Assembly: GCA_964571855.1 (NCBI GenBank)
Contig: CAZNDO010000001.1
Span: forward strand, 186,001 to 250,000
DNA: 64,000 bases
Origin: CAYYFX01 sp964571855
GTDB lineage: Bacteria > ARS69
Direction of reading: 5' to 3'
The notes under the pieces are model-generated. The model had not been told where the DNA came from. It did not search any database and saw only the letters and a program-made list of their open reading frames with translations. Position 1 is the stretch's first letter. The number at the start of each line of letters is the position of its first letter. Shown here piece by piece: positions 8,462 through 17,658 of this stretch. A program made the position numbers and the translations under genes.

Positions 8462-8608
8462 GGGGCTCCCCTCCGGTCCGGGCCTTGCCCCGCCCCCGCC
8501 GGGGGGGCGGCAGCCGGCGGCCCGCCGAGGATAGCACCCTGGAACCGCCGGCGTGTCCTGCCGATATGCAGGGGTAGCGCCCCGGAACCCGTCTCCCCGA
8601 GGTAGGCC

Positions 8609-10552
8609 ATGTCCGCCAAGCCGAAGTCCGACCCCGCCGTCACGGCGGACGAAGCCCGCGAGCTGGCCGAGGCGTCGCGCGAGGCCGAGTGGTCCTCCGC
8701 CAGCTTCGCCGCGGACCTCTTTCTCGGCGACTTCCGCGGCCGCCTCCTCTTCCCGTTCCCGGAGCAGGATCCCGCGGACCGCGCGGCCGGGGATGCCTTC
8801 CTGGCGAAGCTCGAGCGCTTCCTCGTGGAGCACGTGGACGGCGCGAAGCATGACCGCGAGGAGAAGATCGACCCCGCGGTGCTGAAGGGGCTGGTGGACC
8901 TCGGCGCCTTCGGCATGAAGATCCCGAAGGAGTACGGCGGGCTCGGATTCTCCCAGCTCAACTACAACCGCGCCGTGGCGCTGGTCGCCAGCCACTGCGC
9001 GTCCACCGCGGTGTGGCTGTCCGCGCACCAGTCCATCGGCGTGCCGCAGCCGCTGCGGCTGTTCGGGACCGAGGAGCAGAAGCGGAAGTGGCTGCCGCGG
9101 CTCGCCACGGGCGCCATCTCCGGCTTCGCGCTCACCGAGCCGGGCGTGGGGTCCGACCCCGCCGCCATGGCCACGACCGCGGAGCCGTCCGCCGACGGGA
9201 CGCACTGGATCCTGAACGGCGAGAAGCTGTGGTGCACGAACGGGCTGTCGTCCGAGGTGCTCGTGGTGATGGCGCGCACGCCGTCGAAGGTCGTGGACGG
9301 GCGCGAGCGCAAGCAGGTCTCGGCGTTCCTCGTGGAGATGGACTCGCCGGGGATCGAGCTGGTGCACCGCTGCCGCTTCCTCGGCATCCGCGCGATCTCG
9401 AACGGGCTCATCCGCTTCACGAACGTGCGCGTGCCGCGCGGGAACCTGCTCGGCGGCGAGGGGCGCGGGCTGAAGATCGCGCTGGTCACGCTGAACACGG
9501 GGCGGCTCACGCTGCCGGCCGCGTCGGTCGGCGTGGCGAAGCAGTGCCTGCAGATCTCGCGGCGCTGGGCCGGCGAGCGCGTGCAGTGGGGTCGCCCGGT
9601 GGGCGCGCACGAGTCGGTGGCGGTGCGCCTCGCATGGATGGCGTCGCACGTGTTCGCCATGGAGGCGGTGTCGGACTACGCGTCCGGGCTGGCCGCGAAG
9701 GGCGGGCGCGACATCCGCCTGGAGGCCGCCATCGCGAAGCTGTTCACGTCCGAGACGAGCGTGCGGATCGCGGACGCCACGCTGCAGATCCGCGGCGGCC
9801 GCGGCTACGAGACGGAGGACTCGCTCGCCGCGCGCGGCGAGATCCCGTTCCCGGTGGAGCGCATCTACCGCGACGCGCGCATCAACACGATCGTGGAAGG
9901 CACCACGGACGTGATGCACCTCTTCATCGCGCGCGAGGCGCTGGATCCGCACCTGAAGAAGGCGGGGGCGCTCGTGGACCCGAAGGCGGACGCCGGCGCG
10001 AAGGCGAAATCCCTCGGCGCCGCCGCGGCGTTCTACCCCGGGTGGTACCTCACGCGCTGGCTGCCGCTCGGCGAGGGGATCCCGGAGAGCGTGCCGGCCG
10101 AGCTGCGCGGCCACCTGCGCTTCGTGCAGCGCGCCGCGCGACGGCTCGCGCGCTCGCTCTTCCACGCGATGGCCGTCACCGGCCCCGCGCTGGAGCGGCG
10201 GCAGGAGACGTTGAGCCGGTTCGTGGAGATCGGCGTGGACCTCTTCGCCATCTCCGTGACCGTGTCGCGCGCCGCGTCGCTCGTGGGGCGTACGCCGGAC
10301 GATCGCTCCCCCGTGGAACTGGCCGACCACTTCGCCCGTCTCGCCCGGCGCCGCGTGGATGCGGCCTTCCGCGGCGTGCGCGCGAACGACGACGCGTCGG
10401 GGCGGCGGGTGGCGAAGGCGCTGCTGGACCGGCGCTACGGGTGGCTGGAGGAGGACATCGTGACGGCCTGCCCGGGGCGGCCGTCATCCGTCGCGTCGTC
10501 GCCCGGGACCGGCCGCCCCTCCGCGAGGGCGGCGTACACCGCCTCGAGCTGA
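8609..10552 (+). CDS. Acyl-CoA dehydrogenase (very-long-chain-like, about 645 aa)
   Basis: The 647-residue flavoprotein has the three ACAD parts: an N-terminal helical domain (GLVDLGAFGMKIPKEYGGLG near residue 92), a middle domain with the FAD motif GFALTEPGVGSDPAAM and FTNVRVPRGNLLG, and a C-terminal domain with ILRGGRGYE-like IRGGRGYETED and the catalytic-glutamate motif NTIVEGTTDVMH near residue 429. A long C-terminal extension makes it resemble mitochondrial VLCAD (655 residues). It oxidises acyl-CoA to trans-2-enoyl-CoA in fatty acid breakdown. ATG 8609 has a GAGGTAGG leader. Its last 118 nt overlap the convergent glycosyltransferase gene, and the final residues look non-conserved. Confidence 0.86.
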   Translation: MSAKPKSDPAVTADEARELAEASREAEWSSASFAADLFLGDFRGRLLFPFPEQDPADRAAGDAFLAKLERFLVEHVDGAKHDREEKIDPAVLKGLVDLGAFGMKIPKEYGGLGFSQLNYNRAVALVASHCASTAVWLSAHQSIGVPQPLRLFGTEEQKRKWLPRLATGAISGFALTEPGVGSDPAAMATTAEPSADGTHWILNGEKLWCTNGLSSEVLVVMARTPSKVVDGRERKQVSAFLVEMDSPGIELVHRCRFLGIRAISNGLIRFTNVRVPRGNLLGGEGRGLKIALVTLNTGRLTLPAASVGVAKQCLQISRRWAGERVQWGRPVGAHESVAVRLAWMASHVFAMEAVSDYASGLAAKGGRDIRLEAAIAKLFTSETSVRIADATLQIRGGRGYETEDSLAARGEIPFPVERIYRDARINTIVEGTTDVMHLFIAREALDPHLKKAGALVDPKADAGAKAKSLGAAAAFYPGWYLTRWLPLGEGIPESVPAELRGHLRFVQRAARRLARSLFHAMAVTGPALERRQETLSRFVEIGVDLFAISVTVSRAASLVGRTPDDRSPVELADHFARLARRRVDAAFRGVRANDDASGRRVAKALLDRRYGWLEEDIVTACPGRPSSVASSPGTGRPSARAAYTASS

Positions 10553-11679
10553 CGCACCATCCTCGCGGCGGAGAACGCCTCCACGCGGGCACGGCCCGTC
10601 TCCCCCAGGCGGCGGAGGAGGGTCGGGTCGCGCGCGAGCGTCTCCAGCGCGGCGGCCAGCGCGGCCGGATCCCCCGGTGGCACCAGGAACCCGCTCTCCC
10701 CCGGCACGACCGCATCCGCCGCGCCCGCGACGCGCGTGGCCACGATCGGCAGCCCCGCCGCCATGGCCTGCGGGAACACGCGCGGCAGACCCTCCCATCG
10801 CGAGGACAGCGCGAGCACGTCGAATGCCCGCAGCAGCTCCGGGACGTCGCGCCGCAGCCCGGTCAGGTGCACCCGGGCGCCCAGTCCGGCGCGCGCAACC
10901 GTCTCTTCCACTGCGCCGCGCAGCGGTCCGTCGCCGACCAGCACGAGGTGCGCGTGCGGATGACCCGCGGCAAGCCGGCCGAAGGCGTCGACGAGATCCA
11001 GCGGCGCCTTCTGCGCGGAGAGCCGGCCCACGCAGCCCACGACGAACGCGTCCGGCGGAACGCCCAGCCGCCGCCGGACGTCCCCCGCCTCCACACGGAC
11101 GTCCCGGAAGGCGCCGACCTCGATCCCCGACCGGATGAGGCGGTACTGATCGGGGCGCCCTATCCCGCGCGCGAGCCCCTCGTCGCGATCGGCGTTGCCC
11201 ACCACGACCAGCACGTCGCACGCGCGCGCGCACCAGCGCTCGAGCGCCACGTACGCGTGGAACACGAGGCGCGACTGCCCCGGCGTGAAGCCCCACCCGT
11301 GCACGGTATGCACCACGTGCGGCACCCCGGCCAGGCGCGCCGCGAGGCGGCCGAGGATCCCGGCCTTGGAGGAGTGCGTGTGCACGACGTCCCACCGCCC
11401 GTTCCGGAACAGCCGCCACAGCCGCAGCAGCGCCACGAGGTCCCGCACCGGGTGCACCGCCCGTACGAGGGAGGGCTCGATCCGGTGGCATACACCGCGG
11501 GCGCGCGTCTCCGTGTGGAGTTCGCCCTCGCTGCCCGTCTCCGGCCCCGAAAGCAGCTCGCTCGGGAAGCGGCGCGGGTCCGCGAGGGCACAGGACAGGA
11601 GCGCGTTCTCCTGCGCGCCGCCCACGATCATGCGGGTGATGACGTGCAGCACGCGGATCGGCCGCTCCGGCGCCGTCAC
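10435..11679 (-). CDS. Group 1 (GT4) glycosyltransferase
   Basis: A 414-residue GT-B enzyme with N-terminal IRVLHVITRMIVGGAQENAL (acceptor domain) and a C-terminal nucleotide-sugar domain showing CVGRLSAQKAPLDLVDA, LVLVGDGPLR, and the ExxxxxxxE-type region SSRWEGLPRVFPQAMAAGLP followed by VPPGDPAALAAAL. It probably adds a sugar to the repeat unit of the exopolysaccharide made by this locus. The start is GTG 11679, overlapping the AsnB stop as GTGA. The C-terminal tail (low-complexity SSSS) runs into the 3' end of the acyl-CoA dehydrogenase. Donor and acceptor unknown. Confidence 0.86.
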   Translation of the reverse strand: MTAPERPIRVLHVITRMIVGGAQENALLSCALADPRRFPSELLSGPETGSEGELHTETRARGVCHRIEPSLVRAVHPVRDLVALLRLWRLFRNGRWDVVHTHSSKAGILGRLAARLAGVPHVVHTVHGWGFTPGQSRLVFHAYVALERWCARACDVLVVVGNADRDEGLARGIGRPDQYRLIRSGIEVGAFRDVRVEAGDVRRRLGVPPDAFVVGCVGRLSAQKAPLDLVDAFGRLAAGHPHAHLVLVGDGPLRGAVEETVARAGLGARVHLTGLRRDVPELLRAFDVLALSSRWEGLPRVFPQAMAAGLPIVATRVAGAADAVVPGESGFLVPPGDPAALAAALETLARDPTLLRRLGETGRARVEAFSAARMVRQLEAVYAALAEGRPVPGDDATDDGRPGQAVTMSSSSHP

Positions 11680-13589
11680 GAGGCGTCCCCGCACACGCCG
11701 CCCACCTCGTCCCACCAGGTCTCGAGGCACAACGCGGCCCACAGCGCGCGCGACCGGTCGCGCCCGCGGTCGTGCTCGTCGAGCCAACGTCCGAGCACGT
11801 CCGGCCGGAACGTGCCGGTGCGGTTGCTCCGCAGGGTGTCCCGCGCGAACTCCCGCAGCGGACCGCGCAGCCAGTCCTCGATGGGAACGGAGAACCCGTG
11901 CTTCGGGCGCGCGGCGATCTCCGCGGGCAGCAGGCTCGCGGCGAGGCGGCGCAGCACGCGCTTCCCCGCTCCCGCCTCGCGGGCGGAAGCGGGCAGCGTG
12001 GCCCCGAACGCGACGACCGCGGGGTCGAGGAACGGGACGCGTCCCTCCACGGAGGCGCCCATCGTGGTGCGGTCCTCCTTCAGCAGCAGGTCGTCGGGCA
12101 GGTAGTACAGATGATCGAAGGCGAAGGCGGACGACACCTCCGTGGTCAGGGGCTCGGGCAGCTCGGACGCCACCGCCGTCCACCGCGCGAGACCCGCCGC
12201 GGCGGGGTCCAGCGGGCGCGCGAGAGCCTCGCGCCAGCGCCACGGCGCGGCCGGCTCCAGCGTGGAGAGGTACGCGCGCCCGAAGTCGTCGCGCCCGCGG
12301 GCCTCGAGCAGCTTGCGCAGCATCTCCGTGCGGAACCCGGCGGCGCTGCCCCGGTGGCGGGCTCCGTCCGCGAGGGTGCGCGCCGCGGTCGCGGACCAGG
12401 AGCGGGGCAGCCAGCGGAGCCGCCGCAGGAGCGACGGCAACGCGTAGCGGCGATACCCGCCGAAGACCTCGTCGCCGCCGGTCCCGCTCAGGAGCACCGT
12501 GACCTCGGACGCCGCCGCGCGCGCGACAAGGTGCGCGGGGACGGCCGCGGGGTCGGCGCACGGCTCATCGAGCATCCGCACGACCGCGCGGAACTCCCGG
12601 GTGGGATCGAGCGGCACGGTGAGGTCGCGGTGGCGGGTACCGAGGTGCGTCGCCACGCGGCCGGCGAAAGCGCGCTCGTCGTGGAGGCCGCCGTTCTCGA
12701 ACCCGATCGCGTACGTGCGCAGCTCGCCGCGGATCCCGCGGGGCAGGACGGCGGTCAGCAAGGAGGAGTCCAGCCCGCCCGAGAGGAGCAGGCCCACCGG
12801 CCGGTCGGACAGGAGCATCGACTCCACGGAGGCCGCCAGCCTCCGCCCCGCCTCCGCCGCGAGCGCGTCCAGGTCGGCGGGTCCCGGCTCCGTGCGGAAG
12901 ACCGGCCACTCGCGCCATCGCTCGGTGCGGACGCCCTGCGCCGTGACGACGAGGCGATGCCCGGGACGGACCTTGCGGATCGACCGGAACGGCGTCGCCT
13001 CGCCGGGGACGAAGCCGAGCGCGAGGTACGCGGCGATGGCGTCCTCGTCGAGATCCCGGCCGATCCCCGGAGCCACGAGCAACGCGCGCATCTCCGAGGC
13101 GAACAGGAGGCGATCCCCGGTCCGCGCCACGTACAACGGCTTCACGCCGGCCGCGTCGCGCGCGAGCAGCAGCGTGTCGTCCCGGGTGTCGTGGATCGCG
13201 ATCGCGAACATCCCGGACAGGAGCGCGGGCGTCCGCGTCCCGTGCTCCAGCCACAGGTGCGGCAGCAGTTCCGTGTCCGTACCCGTCCGGAACGCGTGCC
13301 GCGTGGACAGGTCCGCCCGCAGCGCCGGGAAGTTGTAGATCTCCCCGTTCTGTACGGCCCATGCATGGCCGCGCGCGTCGCTGAGCGGCTGGTGACCGCC
13401 GGCCACGTCCAGAATGGAGAGCCGCCGGGCGCCGAGCGTGGCGCGCCCCCCGGCCCGGATTCCCTCGTCGTCGGGACCGCGGTGCGCGAGGCGCCGGAGC
13501 ATCGCGGCGACCAGGGCGCGATCCTCCGCACGCTCCTCCTCGGTGGGCGCCGCCGGACCCAGGCGGTACGCGCCGGCGATCCCGCACAC
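11676..13589 (-). CDS. asnB: Glutamine-dependent asparagine synthase-type amidotransferase
   Basis: GTG 13589 starts a 637-residue protein with Cys2 as N-terminal nucleophile (V/M-CGIAGAY), the class II glutaminase signature HRGPDDEG and QNGEIYNFP, then an ATP-PPi synthetase domain with LLSGGLDSSLLTAV, SGTGGDEVFGGY and MGASVEGRVPFLDP. AsnB paralogues inside polysaccharide loci are thought to amidate uronic acids or make an amide on the glycan rather than to make asparagine. It starts 1 nt after the stop of the ligase gene and overlaps the glycosyltransferase. True asparagine synthesis cannot be ruled out. Confidence 0.88.
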   Translation of the reverse strand: MCGIAGAYRLGPAAPTEEERAEDRALVAAMLRRLAHRGPDDEGIRAGGRATLGARRLSILDVAGGHQPLSDARGHAWAVQNGEIYNFPALRADLSTRHAFRTGTDTELLPHLWLEHGTRTPALLSGMFAIAIHDTRDDTLLLARDAAGVKPLYVARTGDRLLFASEMRALLVAPGIGRDLDEDAIAAYLALGFVPGEATPFRSIRKVRPGHRLVVTAQGVRTERWREWPVFRTEPGPADLDALAAEAGRRLAASVESMLLSDRPVGLLLSGGLDSSLLTAVLPRGIRGELRTYAIGFENGGLHDERAFAGRVATHLGTRHRDLTVPLDPTREFRAVVRMLDEPCADPAAVPAHLVARAAASEVTVLLSGTGGDEVFGGYRRYALPSLLRRLRWLPRSWSATAARTLADGARHRGSAAGFRTEMLRKLLEARGRDDFGRAYLSTLEPAAPWRWREALARPLDPAAAGLARWTAVASELPEPLTTEVSSAFAFDHLYYLPDDLLLKEDRTTMGASVEGRVPFLDPAVVAFGATLPASAREAGAGKRVLRRLAASLLPAEIAARPKHGFSVPIEDWLRGPLREFARDTLRSNRTGTFRPDVLGRWLDEHDRGRDRSRALWAALCLETWWDEVGGVCGDAS

Positions 13590-13590
13590 G

Positions 13591-14988
13591 TCACTCGCCT
13601 CCCGCGGCGGCCGGCTCCGGCGCGGCGGCGGCCGCGCGCATCCGTTCGGCGAGCGCGAAGAGGATCCACAGCATGTAGCGGCTCGGCGGATCCGCCGCGG
13701 GAATGAACTGCGCCTGCACGTAGAACGCCACCCCGCCCGCGACGAGCGCGGCCCGCGGCCACGGGTCGCCGCCGCCCGGCCGCGCACGGAGGTTGCGCAC
13801 GAACAGCGCGAACAGCGCCACGGTGAACGCGAGCCCGACCAGTCCCGTGGCCACGGCGCGCTCCAGGAAGTAGTTCTCCGCGGTGAAGGCCACGATCCGG
13901 TCGCGCGTGACGCGGTAGTCGCCCTCGAGGGTCGAGCGGATGCTCCCCCAGCCCACGCCCAGCAGGGGGTGGTCCCGCAGGACCTGCAACGTCTGGTAGT
14001 ACGTGACGATCCGCGCCGCGGTCGTCGGGTTGCGCCCCGTGAAGCTGTTCTCGACGCGGACCAGGAACGCGCGCGGCGCCACGAGGGCGAACAGCAGCAT
14101 GCCGGCGGGCACGAGGAGGAGGAGCCAGCGGTGCCGCGAGGCGAAGATCGCGGCGAGGATGCCCGCGGTCGTGGCCAGGAGGCCGCCGATGGAGTAGGTG
14201 TACTGGTTGCAATACACGATCGCGGCGAGGGCGACGACGAGCAGGAAGCCGCGCGCCGCCGTGGACCGCACGAGGAGTCCCGCGGCGATGGCCGCCCCCA
14301 TCGACAGGGCGTGCGAGAAGTGCAGCGGGTGCTCGAAGGTGGAGAACACGCGCACCTGCGGGTTGCCGGCCTCGTCCCATGCGAGCGCGGGCACGGAGCC
14401 CACGAGTTCCTGGAAGTAGCGCAGCGGCAGCGTGGACTGGTACAGGCCCACCGCCACCGCGGGGATCATCCCCGCGAGGAACGCGACGAGCGTGTACCGG
14501 GCGAGGCGCCCGTCGCGGATCCAGTGCCACGCGACGTAGAACGCCGCGACCTGCGCCGCCTCGTGCAGCGCGATCGCCACGCCCCACGACAGCCGCGTGG
14601 CCGTGTACAGGCCCGCGATCGCGAGCGCGGCGAGGACCAGCCCGATCCGGAACACGGCGCTGCCGCGCAGGATGCTCCGGAGCCCCTGCTCCCATGCGCA
14701 GATCGCGGCGAGGACCAGGAGGAGCACGTCGTTCGCGTGGAGCGAGGTTGTCCCCGCGAGGTCCACGGCCATCGGGCGTCGCAGGGGGATCGTGGCCACG
14801 AACAGGCACCAGAGCCCCGCGCGGATCCCCAGGCGTTGGACGAGCAAGGCGGCTGCGGTGAGCCCCAGCACGGCGAACGCGCTGCGCGCGGGAGCGAGCG
14901 CCGCGGCCAGCGACAGCGCCACCCCGCCGGCCACGCAGATCGCCCACGCCGCCGGCGCGCCTGCGGCCGCGGCGAGCGCCCGGTTCAC
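13591..14988 (-). CDS. O-antigen ligase/polymerase-like membrane protein (Wzy/WaaL fold)
   Basis: This 465-residue protein has about 12 hydrophobic segments and a large periplasmic loop with FSTFEHPLHFSHALSMG and NSFTGRNPTTAARI ... DHPLLGVGWGSIR, the HPLLGxGxG motif being typical of the Wzy_C/O-antigen ligase family. Such proteins polymerise or ligate lipid-linked repeat units at the outer face of the inner membrane. GTG 14988 overlaps the flippase stop as GTGA. With Wzx, Wzz and Wza-like neighbours it is most likely the polymerase of a Wzx/Wzy-dependent polysaccharide. Confidence 0.8.
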   Translation of the reverse strand: MNRALAAAAGAPAAWAICVAGGVALSLAAALAPARSAFAVLGLTAAALLVQRLGIRAGLWCLFVATIPLRRPMAVDLAGTTSLHANDVLLLVLAAICAWEQGLRSILRGSAVFRIGLVLAALAIAGLYTATRLSWGVAIALHEAAQVAAFYVAWHWIRDGRLARYTLVAFLAGMIPAVAVGLYQSTLPLRYFQELVGSVPALAWDEAGNPQVRVFSTFEHPLHFSHALSMGAAIAAGLLVRSTAARGFLLVVALAAIVYCNQYTYSIGGLLATTAGILAAIFASRHRWLLLLVPAGMLLFALVAPRAFLVRVENSFTGRNPTTAARIVTYYQTLQVLRDHPLLGVGWGSIRSTLEGDYRVTRDRIVAFTAENYFLERAVATGLVGLAFTVALFALFVRNLRARPGGGDPWPRAALVAGGVAFYVQAQFIPAADPPSRYMLWILFALAERMRAAAAAPEPAAAGGE

Positions 14989-16421
14989 GTGAGCCTCCCC
15001 GCGCGCCAGGCGGCCACGTCGGCCCGCAGCGAGGCATCGAGCTTCCACCACACGAGCGCGAACGTCGCCGTGGCGGCGGCCGCCGCGAGAACGATCGCGC
15101 CCGCGCCCGCGGGGTCGGGCGCTGCCAACCGCACGAGCGCCAGCGCGACCGCCGCCGCCGCTCCGGCCCGCACCGGGTTCGCGAAGCTCCGGACGAAGCG
15201 GACGGCCGGCACGCCCTGCGCCGCCCCCGCGGCGGCCCACCCGAACGCCAGCGCGACCACGCTCGCGACGCTGACCGCGACGGCCACGCCGGCGGCGCCC
15301 GCGCGCGCGAGGCCGATCGGGATCCCCGCCGCGGCCACCACGAGCTGCAACGCGTTCATCGCCTGGAATGCCCGCGGCCGGCCGATGCCCACGAGGAGGT
15401 CGCCGGCCAGCGCGGCCGTCGTGCGGAAGACGGAACCGGCGGCCAGGACCTGGAGCACCGGGACGGCCGCCTCCCACTTCGTCCCGTACACCGCCCGCAG
15501 CGCGTCGCCGCCGAGGACGAGCATGAGCAGGGCGAACAGCACGCCCGCACCCGCGGTCAGGCCCACCGCCCGCTCGTGCAACGCGAGACGGCGCGCGGGA
15601 TCGGCGGCGAGCTCGCCGTACGACGGCAGCAGGACGGTGCCGGCGATGCTCGCGCCGAGCGTCGCGGGCAGGGCCGCGAGCGAGAACGCGAAGGCGTAGG
15701 CTCCCAGCATCTCCGCGCCTCCCCAGCGCGCGAGCGCGACGCGATCGATCGTGCCGAACAGGTACAGTCCCGCGCCCCCCGCCACCACGGGAAGCCCGAA
15801 CGCGACCGCCTCGCGCGCGATGTCCCCGCTCCAGCGTGCGCGCGGGCGCCAGCCGGCCGCCGCCCACAGGAGGCCCGTCTCCACCGCGCCCGCCGCGAGG
15901 AGGGCCGCGACGAAGGACCAGACGTCGTGGCCGCGGGCGGCCATCCCGACGCTGACGCCCAGGTACGCGAGCGCGCCGAGGACCGTCGGCAGCATCTTCG
16001 AGCGGAACGCGAATCTCCGTTCGAGGAGCCGCAAGGGTACTACGCGCAGCCCGTGCAGCAGCAGCACCGCCGACATCGCGCGGAAGAGCGGCGTGGCCCC
16101 CGCCAGGCCGAAGAACGCCTCCACCGCCGGCGCCACGACCCACGCCGCGCCGAACGCGGCGACGCCGAGTGCCGCGGCGAGGAGGAACGTGACGTCGGCC
16201 GCCTCCTCCACCCGCTCTCGGCGCACGACGAGCGCCTCGCCGAGTCCCATGCCGGACAGGAGGAAGAGCCCTTCCACGAGGACGTACAGGGACGCGAACG
16301 CCCCGAAGTCGGCCGGGGAGAGGAGACGGCCCAGGACGAGCACCGCCGCGTAGCGCGTGCCCCTGGCCAGCAGGGTCGTTCCGGCCTGCCAGAACAACCC
16401 GCCGAGCAGTCGCCGCTTCAT
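14985..16421 (-). CDS. Polysaccharide flippase (Wzx/MATE-like, Polysacc_synt family)
   Basis: A 478-residue protein with about 12-14 membrane helices, beginning LLGGLFWQAGTTLLARGTRY and LGRLLSPADFGAFASL, the usual entry of Wzx/RfbX-type flippases, and with LLPSYGELAADPARRLALHE in the middle loop. It should move lipid-linked repeat units across the inner membrane. ATG 16421 follows directly on the stop of the Wzz gene (TGAATG), and the gene overlaps the ligase gene, so the whole minus-strand block is translationally linked. Confidence 0.83.
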   Translation of the reverse strand: MKRRLLGGLFWQAGTTLLARGTRYAAVLVLGRLLSPADFGAFASLYVLVEGLFLLSGMGLGEALVVRRERVEEAADVTFLLAAALGVAAFGAAWVVAPAVEAFFGLAGATPLFRAMSAVLLLHGLRVVPLRLLERRFAFRSKMLPTVLGALAYLGVSVGMAARGHDVWSFVAALLAAGAVETGLLWAAAGWRPRARWSGDIAREAVAFGLPVVAGGAGLYLFGTIDRVALARWGGAEMLGAYAFAFSLAALPATLGASIAGTVLLPSYGELAADPARRLALHERAVGLTAGAGVLFALLMLVLGGDALRAVYGTKWEAAVPVLQVLAAGSVFRTTAALAGDLLVGIGRPRAFQAMNALQLVVAAAGIPIGLARAGAAGVAVAVSVASVVALAFGWAAAGAAQGVPAVRFVRSFANPVRAGAAAAVALALVRLAAPDPAGAGAIVLAAAAATATFALVWWKLDASLRADVAAWRAGRLT

Positions 16422-17645
16422 TCAGTCGGCCCGGCCGACCGGGCCTCCCCACCGTCGCAGCGCGTCGGCCGCGTCGAACACGCGGCGGATCCAGGGGTCG
16501 GTCTCCCCGCCACGCGCCGCCCGGTGACCGCGGATGCCCTCCGCCGCGAACGCGAGCCCCAGCGACGCCGTGACCGCCAGGCCGACGGTCAGAAGGACGA
16601 TCAGCGTCCGCCGCGGCCGGGAGCGCCGGATCGGCGGCACCGCCTCGTCCAGCACGCGCACGGTGCGCATGTCGCGGCTCTCGCGGATCCGCGCCTCCTC
16701 GAGCTGGCTGGTCAGGAACTCGTAGACCTTCTCCTGGACGAGCACCTCGCGCTTGAGCTGCGCGAACTCCAGCCCCAGGGCGGGCAGGTCCCCCAGCGCG
16801 AGCAGCGCGGTGTCGCGGTCCGGACCCTTGCCGTCCGCGCCACCGCCCTTGGCGCGCAGCGCGCGCGCCCGCGCGTCGATCTCGCGGATCCGGGCCTCGA
16901 TCTCCTGCATCTGCAGCTGGTCCGAGGTGGCGTAGCGGGCCAGCACGCCGCGCTGGATCTCGAGCTGCATCCGCTCCGCCTCGAGCTCCGCGAGCGCCTC
17001 CACGGTCGCGCGGGTCTGCTCCCCGAGCTCCACCGCGCCCCGCTCCTCCTGGAACCGGCGGAGCGCGTTCGCCGCCTTCTCCATGCGGTCGCGGTTCTCG
17101 TCGAGGCAGCCCTGCACGAACTCCACGGTGCGGCGCGCGTCCTCGACGCTCGTCGCGCGGTTGTAGTCGTCCAGGAACTCCACGAACGCGTTCGCCATGT
17201 CCGCCGCGAGCCGCGGATCACGGGCCTCCACCGCGATGTCGATCAGCCCCTCGGGGGTCGTGTTCGCCTGCAGGTGCTTCCCGAGCTCGCGGATCGCGTG
17301 CTCGCGGGTCTTGGCGTCGTACACGTTCATCAGGTCGAACCGGTCCACCACCTGGCCCCGGAGCCTCCGGCTCTTGATCACACCGAGCACGAGATCGACG
17401 GACGCGTTCCGGTTGAGGAGCCCCTTGGTCCGGCTGCCGCCGATCCCCCCGAGCTGGGACACGATCTGCAGCAGGCCGCCACCCATGTCCGCCTCCTCCG
17501 GCGGCGTGATGACCGCGTGCGCGGTCCACCACCGCGGCAGCAGGAGGCTGACGATGACGGAGATGATCGCGGCCACGACGGCCAACCGCAGGATCAGGCG
17601 CCGCCAGCCGAACAGCACGTCGAAGAACGAGGCGCCCGGGTTCAT
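16422..17645 (-). CDS. Wzz/GNVR chain-length determinant protein (no kinase domain)
   Basis: The 407-residue protein has the co-polymerase plan: a cytoplasmic N-terminus, membrane helix near residues 17-38 (LAVVAAIISVIVSLLLP), the WWTAHAVITPPE start of the Wzz domain, a long helical periplasmic region rich in Glu/Arg/Leu (residues 170-310, coiled coil), the GNVR-like stretch EYERVYEF-type EVLVQEKVYEFLTSQLEEARI, a proline-rich VLDEAVPPIRRSRPRR, and a second membrane helix near residue 355. There is no fused Walker kinase. It sets the polysaccharide chain length. The gene is 13 nt downstream of the export protein gene. Confidence 0.85.
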   Translation of the reverse strand: MNPGASFFDVLFGWRRLILRLAVVAAIISVIVSLLLPRWWTAHAVITPPEEADMGGGLLQIVSQLGGIGGSRTKGLLNRNASVDLVLGVIKSRRLRGQVVDRFDLMNVYDAKTREHAIRELGKHLQANTTPEGLIDIAVEARDPRLAADMANAFVEFLDDYNRATSVEDARRTVEFVQGCLDENRDRMEKAANALRRFQEERGAVELGEQTRATVEALAELEAERMQLEIQRGVLARYATSDQLQMQEIEARIREIDARARALRAKGGGADGKGPDRDTALLALGDLPALGLEFAQLKREVLVQEKVYEFLTSQLEEARIRESRDMRTVRVLDEAVPPIRRSRPRRTLIVLLTVGLAVTASLGLAFAAEGIRGHRAARGGETDPWIRRVFDAADALRRWGGPVGRAD

Positions 17646-17658
17646 CGTGCGCGGCCCC

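Noticed and set aside
9013..12105. Very long open frame of about 1000 codons on the plus strand
   Set aside because: It lies over the acyl-CoA dehydrogenase and glycosyltransferase genes in a different frame, is Arg/Ala-rich and matches no family; such frames are expected at this GC content.
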